Part shown: in pieces, positions 13,238-24,926 of the stretch | Position numbering within the stretch: the stretch's first letter is position 1 | How the letters are laid out: each line of letters starts with the position of its first letter | Assembly: GCF_009730915.1 (NCBI RefSeq) | Contig: NC_052492.1 | Location: 372,001-436,000 of the forward strand | Direction: 5' to 3' | Source of the DNA: Dioscorea cayenensis subsp. rotundata | Taxonomy: Eukaryota; Streptophyta; Magnoliopsida; Dioscoreales; Dioscoreaceae | Length of the DNA stretch: 64,000 nucleotides | Position numbers and translations under genes: made by a program | The notes under the pieces: generated by a model | The model's input: the letters and a program-made list of their open reading frames with translations, nothing else | The model's database searches: none | Told to the model about the DNA's origin: nothing

Positions 13238-14707
13238 TGTCACACCCACCCCTTCTACTCGAGGTAAATGTAGCACCCATCGCTTAAAAATTCCCTTTTA
13301 ACTCGAAACCCGACACCTGCTTTTAAACAAAATCGCACTCTACAAATCACAATTTACAATTTCACACCAACTACAGGTTCAAATACATAAATACCATGAA
13401 TACAATAACTCAAATTTGCGGGTACAACCGCTACAAGATCACAACAACCATAAGTAGAAAGAAAGGAAGGGGACCCACCGCAATCCCTCGGATTCAACCC
13501 CCGACTAGCTCTATACTCAATCGTGCAATCTAGGGTCCCGCCTCCCCGCAGCTTACAAAGACATTCACTGGTCAGAGTGGCTTAATAATTTCAAATACTT
13601 AAATACAAAGATATATAAAATATATAAATACCAACTGCTCAAATAATAATTTTTCCAAAAATACCGTAATTCTAGCAAAAATACAATCTTTAAAAGAATT
13701 TTTCGAAAACATAAATTCAACATAAATCAACATCAATTTGATTTTTCTCAGAACACAAATTTTCGTGAGAGACCCGCCCTCATCACAATTCAAAAAAATA
13801 ACATAAACTCTCAAATTCAAAAATACAAAGAATACCCAACACTCACCCAAAGATAACATGGTTCTAGAAAAACTCTCTAAACCTTCGCCGCGGGTCGCGG
13901 CTAGGTTCGGGAGCCGCCAAGGAACTCATGTCCTCATCGCCGACCCATCTGGCTCACCTGGCCGACGACCCCTGCCACCCGATGAATATCCGACCGTGGC
14001 TCTACACTCCCACCGAACCGGCCCTCGTAGTAATCAATACCTGAGTCCACCACGCCACCTCTAAAGGTCGGCCCGTGGGGACCCACTATCGCAGAGTCGG
14101 GCCTTAGCCCGTCACCATCAAAACCAACAAGTAACATACAAAGAATAATACCATCCAGTATAAATCATAACACGTGATCCTTTTTCCGTGACAAGTATTC
14201 ACATCACTGAAATAACCATTATTTTTCCACAAAGCCAATGCCAAAAGTATAACAATGCATAATGCCAGTAAAGCCCAGATCCACGATACCATTCCTATAC
14301 CATGAATGAAAACCAATTCTACTAACAATGCCGATAAAACATCTTTTAATACGCTCACATGGTTTCGCAAATCACTCCAAATCAAAGCATATATACCCAT
14401 CAAAAAAATAAATACAAGAATCGAATAATTAAATCACATATACATGTATTTTTTTACTATTCACAAACTACGTATAATTATACAAAACCGATGTATCAAT
14501 ACGGGTTATCATGGCACATCGTAGGGAAAAATAAATATAAGTATATTTCGACCTTTATACGCAATTAAACATGATAAAATGAAATACTTAAACATTTATT
14601 TCCAAAAATACTAGCCATTAAACAATTATTTCAAAAATAATGATAATAATTTATTTATTTAAAAATAATAGCCACTCACCAACTCACCCCAGTGTCCTTG
14701 GGTTCCT
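13238..14707 (-). repeat. 5' LTR, incomplete at the assembly gap
   Basis: About 1470 bp that align with 9977 to about 11437. The remaining 1.3 kb expected from the other LTR is absent: the sequence stops at the Ns and what follows them does not match the LTR. Confidence 0.75.
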
Positions 14708-15707
14708 NNNNNNNNNNNNNNNNNNNNNNNNNNNNNNNNNNNNNNNNNNNNNNNNNNNNNNNNNNNNNNNNNNNNNNNNNNNNNNNNNNNNNNNNNNNNN
14801 NNNNNNNNNNNNNNNNNNNNNNNNNNNNNNNNNNNNNNNNNNNNNNNNNNNNNNNNNNNNNNNNNNNNNNNNNNNNNNNNNNNNNNNNNNNNNNNNNNNN
14901 NNNNNNNNNNNNNNNNNNNNNNNNNNNNNNNNNNNNNNNNNNNNNNNNNNNNNNNNNNNNNNNNNNNNNNNNNNNNNNNNNNNNNNNNNNNNNNNNNNNN
15001 NNNNNNNNNNNNNNNNNNNNNNNNNNNNNNNNNNNNNNNNNNNNNNNNNNNNNNNNNNNNNNNNNNNNNNNNNNNNNNNNNNNNNNNNNNNNNNNNNNNN
15101 NNNNNNNNNNNNNNNNNNNNNNNNNNNNNNNNNNNNNNNNNNNNNNNNNNNNNNNNNNNNNNNNNNNNNNNNNNNNNNNNNNNNNNNNNNNNNNNNNNNN
15201 NNNNNNNNNNNNNNNNNNNNNNNNNNNNNNNNNNNNNNNNNNNNNNNNNNNNNNNNNNNNNNNNNNNNNNNNNNNNNNNNNNNNNNNNNNNNNNNNNNNN
15301 NNNNNNNNNNNNNNNNNNNNNNNNNNNNNNNNNNNNNNNNNNNNNNNNNNNNNNNNNNNNNNNNNNNNNNNNNNNNNNNNNNNNNNNNNNNNNNNNNNNN
15401 NNNNNNNNNNNNNNNNNNNNNNNNNNNNNNNNNNNNNNNNNNNNNNNNNNNNNNNNNNNNNNNNNNNNNNNNNNNNNNNNNNNNNNNNNNNNNNNNNNNN
15501 NNNNNNNNNNNNNNNNNNNNNNNNNNNNNNNNNNNNNNNNNNNNNNNNNNNNNNNNNNNNNNNNNNNNNNNNNNNNNNNNNNNNNNNNNNNNNNNNNNNN
15601 NNNNNNNNNNNNNNNNNNNNNNNNNNNNNNNNNNNNNNNNNNNNNNNNNNNNNNNNNNNNNNNNNNNNNNNNNNNNNNNNNNNNNNNNNNNNNNNNNNNN
15701 NNNNNNN
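14708..15707. other. Assembly gap (1000 N)
   Basis: Exactly 1000 Ns, so a nominal placeholder rather than a measured size. It lies inside the 5' LTR and hides at least the missing part of that LTR. Any reading frame drawn across it is meaningless. Confidence 0.99.
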
Positions 15708-16076
15708 AGGCTTCGTTCCCTTTCATTCATTGAAGCGTGTCCATGGAACACGTAGCCTCGTGGCTACGTGTGTGAACCGGAAGCCTCGCGTGGATCCAAC
15801 GCAGTCTGTTCCCTAATTTCCCAATAATATTAATATTAATCACATTCCAAAAATAATTCTCCATTTGATGAGATCACCGAAACAAGAGAAACCCAACCAC
15901 AACCAAACGTGTTACTTTTCCATTCATTGATGATGATGTTCCGTGTTCTTCTTTACCAAAACGAGATGTGACGCGACGAGCCGCGCCGACCTCTTTAACT
16001 GATTGCGAATCCTGACCACTTTTCTGGGCTCACACTCATGAGTCATAACCCATTTTATTACTTTTTCAAATCCTTC

Positions 16077-16112
<36 letters not shown>

Positions 16113-16469
16113 TTTGGTATTCTAATATTCGCACCTCTGCTTTTCCTTCTTCTTAATTACCTACCATACTTCACCCGCGAGAGTGGTTCGAAATTACTTT
16201 ATCAACCCTTCCTTCATGGGCCATAGCTGGCTGGTGTGTCGAATTGATAGTCAGTTTAATGGTCTATTAAATTTTGTAAACTTTTCCAATAATTTTTAGT
16301 TTCTATATTTATATATTTTTATTAATTAAATTGGAAAAAAAAAAAAGGAAGTTCGTCTATTACTACCACCATCCCTTCCCATTCATCCTTTCCGACCAAA
16401 CAACCACCGTAGAAGAACACCCCATCTCTCTCTCTCTGTGCTTGTTTGGGTGGGAGATCGCGAGGAACC
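15708..16469 (+). promoter_or_regulatory. ADF upstream region
   Basis: Putative promoter and 5' UTR of the ADF gene. Contains a perfect 10-bp inverted repeat with a 4-base loop (15748-15757 and 15762-15771, arms ACACGTAGCC/GGCTACGTGT) with ACGT cores, and an ATT microsatellite at about 16080-16110. The CT-rich stretch 16426-16440 lies just before the start codon and is probably 5' UTR. Confidence 0.45.
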
Positions 16470-18169
16470 ATGTCTTTCCGAATGGTAAGCTTTTTTTTTT
16501 TTCCTTTCAATGTTCATCTGATCGTATGTCTTGTGATTTTGTTGGTGGATGGCTTGTTGTACTACTAGCTAGCTCTTGTTGGGATTTTTGTGATTGTTCT
16601 TTGTTATGGTTGAGATGATCCCTCAATTCCCATTTTGAAGTTTGTTAGATGATGAGAATGCCTGCTCTGCGATGTTTATTAATTCATAGAGCTTCCTTTG
16701 CCTCTGGTTTGTGTTTTAGCTTCATTAATTCTATTGTTTATATGTATGTAAGTAGAGTGATACTGATGGATCTGTTGTTCATCATCATGAATCATGATCA
16801 AAAGGAAGATAGATTTTTGGAATCCTCAAGAGATTGATGGATAAGAGTTATTGCTATTAATGTTTTTCATTTGTGATTTTGTGGTTGATGTGCAGTCAAA
16901 TGCATCCTCTGGTATGGGAGTGGCTGAACACAGCAAGAGCACCTTCCTGGAGCTGAAGAGGAAGAAGGTGCACCGTTATGTGATCTTTCAAGATTGATGA
17001 GAAGAAAAAGGAAGTGGTTGTGGAAAAGACTGGGGCTCCTGGTGAGAGTTATGATGATTTCACTGCTTCAATGCCTGAGAAATGACTGCCGCTATGCTGT
17101 TTATGACTTTGATTTTGTCACTGAGGAGAATTGCCAGAAGAGCAAGATCTTCTTTATTGCTTGGTATGCCCCTCTCTCTTTCATATCTTAGATTCTTATT
17201 CATCAGTGCTATGTTTAGTTGATTCTTCGTCTCCTTCCATGTGTTCAATTGCAAAGAGTGAATGATCATGTGAAAATGTCTATGACGTTCTTCTTGCCTA
17301 ATGGTGTGAGAATTTTTCCAAACAAATCATTGTAAGTAATTCATATGCATAGGAATCCCAAATTGGATCTGTATTTACCACCGGTGTTATTCTGTCTCCA
17401 TGCTCATTTTAAACCAATTTTCTCATTAAGTAAAAAATTTTTCAAAAGAATTATAATAAACTATTAGGATTGACTGTTAGTTAAGCTCTCCTGCTATAAG
17501 CCAGCCAGTTGAAGTCCATTTCAACCCAAAAGCTGAAGGCAATAGGATGTGAGTTCTAAACTTTTATATTCAGATTCATATTTTATCAAATTAATTAATA
17601 TGGAACTATTAGTTTCTTTAATTCACCTCATATATAATAACACAGCCAATGAAGTTTCCCCTCTGGGTATGTTTGTCACTTTAGCAGGTATGAAAATTTT
17701 CCTTAATATTTACAGAAGATTGTAAAAGTTATTTTTTTGTTGTTCCTTATCAACTAAGTGCTTTTGATTTGCATTTCTTGTATGCCATCATTTCCACTGT
17801 CATGGGGCTATGTTTGTTGGGTACTCTTTCTTGTGAACCTGTCTCAATGCCATCCCAATTGAGCTACCCACATGACTTTCTTGCTTTTGCTTTGTTGAAT
17901 TACGGATTTGCAACTTAATTGTACAATATAGCTTGTTTTCTTACTTTTTTTTATGGTTGAACCAGCAAGTGCATCTTCAATAATTATAAACAATTTGTGT
18001 TAATTTATTGGTGAGCAGGTCACCTTCCACCTCCCGCATCCGTGCCAAGATGTTGTATGCCACATCCAAGGACAGAATCAAACGTGAGCTTGACGGTGTT
18101 CACTATGAGATCCAGGCTACTGACCCAACTGAGATGGATTTGGAAGTGCTCAGGGACCGCGCACACTAG
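16470..18169 (+). CDS. ADF: Actin-depolymerizing factor (ADF/cofilin), frame broken twice
   Basis: Small cytosolic protein that binds and severs actin filaments. Three exons: 16470-16484 (MSFRM), 16896-17163, 18019-18169; splice phases fit. The ADF-H domain is recognisable along its length: [46 protein letters not shown], then [19 protein letters not shown] and [17 protein letters not shown]. Expected length is about 143 residues, normal for plant ADFs, with the common MSFRM-type first exon. One extra C at 16989 and one extra A in 17080-17082 shift the frame; without them all three exons join perfectly (268 minus 2 bases fits the splice phase). Either sequence error or a young pseudogene; the clean conservation between and after the shifts favours error. 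Confidence 0.88.
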
Positions 18170-20030
18170 GTTCTTGAGTAGCACAAGGCACATTCTAATT
18201 GGTTGTAATGGCACCTCCTGCTTTCAGATGTGGCTGAGATTATGCTGATGCTCTCAAATATTGGTATTTGCAATAAATGTCTTTACACCTGAGAAGGCCC
18301 ATGGTGGGGGGAGGACCTCTTTGTTTAGTTGGTCAGTGTCCCGAAAAGTTTAAAACTTTGCCCTGCTACTTTGATTGTTGTTATTATTATTATCATTATC
18401 ATTATTATGCATGACAACAGTGACGATTGTAATGACTCCCTGTTGCTTTCTTATTGTATAAGAAACCGTAGTAACAAAATCGCATACATTTGTCATCTGA
18501 GCCTTCAGTTCAGATATTGTCTCTTGTTATTGTTCAGCCATGGTGCAAATGGAGCATTTATTTATTTATTTATTAGCGTAGTTAAATATTTTGTGCACAT
18601 TAGTTTTTTTATTTTATTTTATTCCATAAAATTGGAGTATATGTATTGTTAAGTCATTTATTTATTTATTGAGATAAAGTTGTGATTCCAGTTGCTGCTC
18701 GGCATGTTATAATCTCAGATCAGTTGTCAGTAGTCAGTAGTCACCATACAGAAGGATAAGATTAGGCATAAATTTTTAGAAGGGAAAACACTGGATTGGA
18801 GAGCCGTGATACCCTACAGAAACAAACGAGGACACACACCAATGTTGACAGGTTTCTACTTAGTTTTTGCGAACTGGATCCGACATTAGTATTTCTCCCT
18901 ATTCATTCCTTGTCATATCCTCACCTCACTGGTGAAGAAGCCCCATCAAAGCTGGAAGAAGAGAGAAAAAGCCACTTGTTGTTGTTGTTGTTGATGTCGT
19001 CGTCTTCACGTGAAGCCCATTAGCAATAATGGTATTCAATTTTTTTTTTTTTCTTTCTCCGCTACAATAAAATGGTTTTCTTACAAGATATTATATATGT
19101 ATATATATAGAGAGAGAGAGAAAGATGGATAAATATATCCATTGAAAGTGATAGCTTATGTGTGGTGACCCATCTCACATGGATTGTGAGACTTACAAGA
19201 TGAAAATGCAAGAACAGGCAACAGGGTTTGTGTACTAGGTGGGTCCATCTTCCCATCATAAAATTGTTGCATATGATCTTGCAAACCAATATGTTTGGTG
19301 GGGATGCTTTTATCATGCTCTGCTCTGCTAATAAACAATTGTGCACTGATTTCTGGGAGAGATTGCAGGTTCCAGTGTTTCTCTATTGGGCAATATGGAC
19401 TATGGAGTTTGGGGGATAAGATTTAGCTAGTGGGGTTCTTTGCGTTTTTAGGTAAATAAATAAATATATATTGCTAGTTTTTTTTTTTGGTTCCCTCTGC
19501 AATTTTATTTATTTTTTTAATCAGAACTTTGTTGATGAGTTTCTTCCTTTGTGTGTTTGTGGTCCTTGTGGCATGTACTCTCTCCTCTGGTCTGATTTGA
19601 TGGGGTTTTGTTTGATTTTGATTATGCTCATTTGGAGGCCGTGCATGCCCATGCTAGGGTTTCAGATCATATAGTTGACTTTACATTGGTTTAGTTGCGC
19701 CCCCAATCTTGTTTCTTTGAATATATCTGTTTGTTATATTGATCAGAGAAGAGCAAAGAAAGGGAGGCAAGAATAATGTTTCTTACTTACCCAAATACAG
19801 GTTCTTGTTGGGGGTATGCTTTACCTTTTTTATTTTCAAGAATATTGTTTGTGTGTGAAATTGAGGTTGAGGTAGAAATATTGCTTTTGAATCTATTTTT
19901 CCTTTCAAGCGTGATTTTTTTTTGGGTGTATGTATACCACTTTGCCAAATATGTCTTTATTTTTTTAACTTCTTTTGCTTTGTGTGAATCAGGCTTTATG
20001 CTTAGTTCTAGAGCTTGAGGTGCCCTGCAA
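18170..20030. other. ADF 3' UTR and CRY2 upstream region
   Basis: 18170 to about 18650 is probably ADF 3' UTR and downstream sequence (ATT microsatellite at 18375-18410). 19740-20030 is probably CRY2 leader. The ORFs here show no family resemblance. Confidence 0.5.
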
Positions 20031-20063
20031 ATGGGTAGCGGTAGCGGTAGCGGTAGCGGTGCC
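20031..20063 (+). repeat. Hexanucleotide repeat coding (Gly-Ser)n at the CRY2 N-terminus
   Basis: Tandem GGTAGC units, about four, immediately after the ATG encode GSGSGSG before the conserved AKTIVWFRR. Length may vary between alleles. Confidence 0.85.
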
Positions 20064-23000
20064 AAAACCATTGTGTGGTTTAGGAGGGACCTGAGGATTG
20101 AGGACAATCCGGCTTTGGCATCGGCCACAAAGGATGGTTTTGTTCTTCCTGTTTTTATTTGGTCTCCCAATGAAGAGGGACAATTCTATCCCGGCCGGGT
20201 TTCCAGATGGTGGCTTAAACAATCTCTTGCTCATTTGGATCAGTCCTTGAAATCTCTTGGTGTTCCTTTACTATTCATTAGATGTGAGAGCGCCCTTGAC
20301 GCCCTTCTTCAGTGTATCAATGCAGTTGGAGCTGATAAACTGATTTATAATCATCTATATGGTACATCTTTCTTCTCTTAATTATCACCATGCACTTCAG
20401 CAACTAACTCCATTTTCCCATTTCTTTATACCAATACTGTATTGCATGGTTCTTGCTGCAGTCACGAATACTTTTAACCATGTGATGATTAAAATATGAA
20501 TATCCTTGATATTGTTTGTTTATAGGCACCACCATCTGAAATGACTTGTATGTATGTGCTTGTAAATATATCTAGGACAGCATCTTCAATGGAGGTATGT
20601 GATCAACTCATCATATTACTGTAGACTCGTGAATAACTGACCATTATCTTTCTTTTTGTACATGTGGATTATTTTTATTCCAAAGTAATTCTGGTTGTGA
20701 AATATTTATCTATTCACCCCTGGTAAAGGATTACCCGCTCTTGTATTTTGTTGTTTTGTTTTTGTTCTTGATTTTTTTTAATAAATAGGTGATTTATCTA
20801 TTTTATTTAAATATATATAAACATAGAATGTCAGATCAGTCATCATTACTGTTTATATTGAAATCACTTATTTGGCAAATAAGTACTGGATGAAGACTTA
20901 TAGGTGGATGTTGGTCTAGAATTTAATATTGACAGCAGAAGAGTAGCCGCTGAAAATAAAATTTCACTAAAATTAAAATTGCGGGGGTTCTCCCATGCAA
21001 AGTTTCCTGTAGGATTTTGTGCACATTTATTTATTTTAATATTGGTCTTTATGTGCTTAGTCCGACATTTTTCTTCTTTACTCTTCAGATCCTGTTTCAC
21101 TTGTAAGGGATCATAAAATCAAAACCCATCTAGTGGAGCTTGGAATCAATGTGCAGAGCTTTAATGGTGACTTATTATATGAACCATGGGATGTCTATGA
21201 TGAAGATGGGCATGCCTTTACTTCCTTCGATGACTATTGGAAGAAATGCTCGAGCTTATTTGTTGAGCCAACACCACTTCTTCCCCTCCTGGAAACTGGC
21301 TTTGCCAGCAGGTATAGATAGAAGCAGTCTCATTCTTTATACTACCAACTCAGTATAAATAACAAAGTTTACACTACTTTGTGACGATCAGGAAACAACG
21401 ACAGCAACAACAAAAACATATATATATATATATATAACAGAATTTAATCTTTATATTGTCCTGAAGCCCTGATCAGTTCTTCATTCATTGCCAATACTGT
21501 TTGGCATTCTTTCTTGCATAGTGAATAGCCAAAAAGATTCAAGGTTCTGCTTATACAAAAGGATAGATGCAATGCAAGAGTTGATGCTTCAACTTGTCAT
21601 TTTCTGTTCTACTGTTGTAGGAACTGAAACCATTCAAAGTTGTTCAATTGAAGATTTGGGTCTTGAAAATGAATTGGAGAAATCAAGCAATGCTTTGCTC
21701 AGCAGGGGATGGTCTCCAGGTTGGAGCAATGCTGATAAGGTGTTTGCAGAATTTGTGGAAAGGCATCTGCATGACTACTCAAAAAATAGGATGAAGCTTG
21801 ATGGCGCCACAACCTCGTTATTGTCACCTTATCTGCATTTTGGTGAACTTAGTGTAAGAAAAATCTACCAGTGTGTGCGAATGAAGAGCATCCAGTGGGC
21901 GAATGCAGGAAATTCTAGTGGAGAAGAGAGTGTAGAACTGTTTCTTCGCTCAATCGGGCTTAGAGAATATTCACGTTATCTTTGTTTCAATTTTCCATTT
22001 ACACATGAAAGATCATTGCTAGGGAATTTGAGACATTATCCATGGCGTGCCAATGAGAATCATTTCAAAGCTTGGAGGCAGGGCAGGACAGGGTACCCTT
22101 TGGTAGATGCTGGTATGAGAGAACTTTGGGCAACTGGATGGATACACAATAGAATTAGAGTAATCGTTTCCAGTTTCTTTGTCAAGTTTCTGCTACTCCC
22201 ATGGACATGGGGAATGAAATATTTTTGGGACACTTTGCTTGATGCTGACTTGGAAAGTGATATCCTTGGTTGGCAATACATATCTGGTAGCTTACCTGAT
22301 GGCCATGACCTCAATCGCCTTGATAATCCACAGGTGCGTTGCTTCTTGGTCCTCTCTTTTGCAAAATTCTCAAGACATATGGTTCACATTTCCATACCAA
22401 ATAAATTGTTACTGCATTAATGTCCAAATGTCAAGAAAAACTTTTTTTTTCTTCTTCTTCTTTTTGCTCTTAAGAAAAAAAAAAGGTGTTTAAGAGTGGT
22501 TTCACCATACGCACAATCACTTCGATTATTTTTTCTTATTTGTCATTTGTTTCTCATCTATCAGTGCTATGGATACAGGATCAAGGTCAGAAGTTTGATC
22601 CAGAGGGTGAATTTGTGAGGAGTTGGCTTCCTGAACTTGCAAGGATGCCTACAGAATGGATTCATCATCCATGGGATGCACCCAATTCAGTGCTTCGCGC
22701 TGCTGGAGTTGAGTTAGGTTTGAATTATCCAAATCCAATTGTTGATATAAATACGGCAAGAGAACATCTGGATGATGCTATTACTATGATGTGGGAAATG
22801 AATAGAGCTGAGAGAGCTGGAAAATTACAAGGGTCAGATGAAGTGGTAGCTGACAATATAATTGACATGAGAAAACCAGACATTCCAAAGGTTGTTGTGA
22901 AGAGACAAGTTTCTTGTGCCAATTCATCTCATGATCAGATGGTACCATCTCTTCAGAATTTCAAGTCAGATTTTGGCAACAAAGGAAAGGAAGATGCATG

Positions 23001-23654
23001 TGCTCAGAAAATATCAAAAGCGGTTGAAAACAACGGAAACAAACCGAAAGCTGGAACCTCAAAACTTGATGAAGACTTGCACTCTACAGCAGAATCATCT
23101 TCTGCTAGAAAAAGAGCCATCAGTGAAAGTCTGTGTGATGTCCCTACATGTTCATCTTCAGACATGAACACTTTGAGAGATCTTTATTTGTTTGATCGAC
23201 CACTTTCAAGTGGATCTCCTTCAACACGCCGTCCACAAGGAGAAGAAACAGATAGGCTCAATGCGGAAAAGGTAGTTTAAACTAAACAAGACAGATCCCT
23301 GCATATTGTGACCGTGGCTTCCTTTGACACAAGTTACAATTCCATGCATGTTCTTCTTCGTTTATGTCTACGCAGTTGATTGTGTTAGAAAATATTAGAG
23401 AATGAATGCAACTAACATAATGCAGATTCAAGTGGTAAATGCATATTAGTATGTCTAACCCTTGGGATTCATTCATGTACAGCTCTATAACTATTTAAAT
23501 TGACCATTCTAAAATGTGCAAACGGTTGGATTTTGTCATTGACCAATCATTGCATGAATTTTTCTCACACGTTGGTTTTGTGCAGCAAGCAGAGGATGCG
23601 GATACAGAGAGCAGCTGTAGAGATGTGAGACAGTGCAAAAGGCCTGCATATTGA
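20031..23654 (+). CDS. CRY2: Cryptochrome 2, blue-light photoreceptor
   Basis: Flavoprotein receptor for blue light acting in the nucleus on flowering and growth. Exons: 20031-20361, 21089-21311, 21621-22333, 22579-23271, 23586-23654, about 675 residues. Photolyase-homology region about 10-500: TIVWFRRDLRIEDNPAL, DPVSLVRDH, NGDLLYEPWDVYDEDG, SLLSPYLHFGELSVRK, WRQGRTGYPLVDAGMRELW, DADLESDILGWQYISGSLPD. The C-terminal tail has the plant DAS elements: DQMVP (about 541), an acidic patch, and STAES (about 591). It matches CRY2 rather than CRY1 in GLENELEKSSNALL and in the tail, with monocot-like ARMPTEWIHHPWDAP. One extra C in the run 21283-21286 shifts exon 2; after removing it PSWKLALPAG joins GTETIQSCS in the right phase. 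Start chosen at 20031; it is followed by a Gly-Ser repeat. Confidence 0.94.
20735..20822 (+). mobile_element. Retroposon 3' tail in CRY2 intron 1
   Basis: CACCCCTGGTAAAGGATTACC followed by T-rich sequence and AATAAATAGGTGATTTATC, matching the tail type at 9430-9470 and, on the other strand, 4702-4830 and 34250-34290. Only the last 90 or so bases are present. Confidence 0.45.
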
Positions 23655-24299
23655 GTCTGGTGATCTACTGCTTGGATAGCAAATGGCTGTATGTGTATTG
23701 TATGTAATCCTGTGTGTTAGAACGCATTATGTAGTCTGAATGCTGTTGTTTACTTCACTGACGTTACTGTAAACAGTTTTTGCGTGGAATAAATTTCTTT
23801 GTTCATTGAGCCCACTTTTTCTTTTTTACAGAGCAGCTTTCAATTTTGCAGTTTAATAAATAATACTTGTAATAAAAATGTTATGTGCATTTTGAAAGAC
23901 CAGGATCATTTTTCTCAGAGTAATCAAGCTGAAAGCATATATAAAAAAGAATATATATATATATATATATTGGTTGACTCCTGAGAGATTACATTGTAAA
24001 AATCAAGTCATTATACTCTTTTAAGTCTTCTAGCTAGACATCTCTTCCACTGCATGGGAAGCATTAAAGGTGCTGATGCAGCAGCAGTTTTATTCAGTCA
24101 CTCTTTAAGGGAATGCTAAATATTTCACATTTTTCTGTCTCCGCACCGGAGTTTTTCTTTTTTTTTTTTGGTGTGTGGGTAAAAATAAGAGTGAATGTGT
24201 AATGAACATCTCCCTGGTCAGAATATAAAGATTGTGGTCAGCGCACCTGTCCGAGTTGATGTAGACTAGTTTCAACAGTGCTCTACACCGATTCTCAAT

Positions 24300-24440
24300 G
24301 AAAGCACCATGTTATACATATAAGTGGTGAGAAGAGTGTGTCACTAAAAGACCGGTCTAGTAGTAAAAGGATGCTCACCACTTATATACACACAAAAAGT
24401 CTATTTCATAGCCGATGTGGGACTAAAAGGGTTCATGTTG
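24300..24440. repeat. Foldback sequence with GCCGATGTGGGAC box, likely retroelement remnant
   Basis: ATACATATAAGTGGTGAG (24315-24332) is nearly the reverse complement of CTCACCACTTATATACAC (24375-24392). GCCGATGTGGGACTAAAA follows at 24412. That box is common in plant LTRs. I see no full element. Confidence 0.35.
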
Positions 24441-24912
24441 ATTATAGAATGTTGGGAACTTCACTAATTAAAAATGAGCAAATCTACGAATCCATCCATT
24501 ATGGCATTATCTCCAACTTGTCGGCATCTATGATTCTATGAGCAAATACAGTTATCTTTTGTTCTATTGCTGCTTATTCACCTTTAATTATATGTATATA
24601 GTAAAAACATGCGAGATATATATCAGAGTAATTATAGTTGAAAGAAATCAGAATGTTTACATGGGAAAAAAAACAAAAATTTCACAGTTGCGAAGAAGTT
24701 TAGCTTTAAATCATCATCATCATTCATTCACCCATGCATTGTTCTTGTAATTAAACATCGTAAACAGAGAGAAGTCTTCAACTTTAAAGCTAGCAGATTG
24801 AAAAGGTTAGTAATTGCAGGTCACTGATGGTGATCGTGATCCATACATTGTTAAAAATAAATAAATAAATAAATAAGAAAGAAGAAAAAGTGGGGATTAG
24901 ATTCCGACAAGC

Positions 24913-24926
24913 GGTGCACGTGCACC
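24913..24926. promoter_or_regulatory. Perfect palindrome GGTGCACGTGCACC with G-box core
   Basis: 14-bp perfect palindrome centred on CACGTG in an otherwise AT-rich spacer, within a GC-richer block (24900-25050). About 2.1 kb upstream of SAUR; binding by bZIP or bHLH factors is possible but unproven. Confidence 0.4.

Larger units (their letters stand above)
9977..14707 (-). mobile_element. LTR retrotransposon with long LTRs and very short internal region, cut by an assembly gap
   Basis: Two direct copies, 9977 onward and 13238 onward, are offset by about 3.26 kb. On the minus strand the first copy reads TG...CA (TGTAATACTACG...GGGTGTGACA), is preceded by a polypurine tract, and the second is followed by a tRNA-Met-like primer site. 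That defines a minus-strand element: 5' LTR 13238-14707 and beyond, internal region 12736-13237 (502 bp), 3' LTR 9977-12735. I see no gag or pol in the internal region. The sequence just before the polypurine tract (AAATTTCGAGGGACGAAATT) is typical of the 3' end of Ty3/Gypsy elements, so this is a deletion derivative of one. Confidence 0.8.

Noticed and set aside
13599..14403. Short ORFs in the LTR copies (also 10345-11197)
   Set aside because: They differ between the two LTR copies by frameshifts and show no protein family; LTRs are not expected to code.
14640..15816. Long open frames of 355-374 codons across the gap
   Set aside because: They consist almost entirely of Ns and have no meaning.
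18796..19023. 75-codon ORF between ADF and CRY2
   Set aside because: No recognisable domain, TTG-repeat-rich end, no splice context; likely chance.
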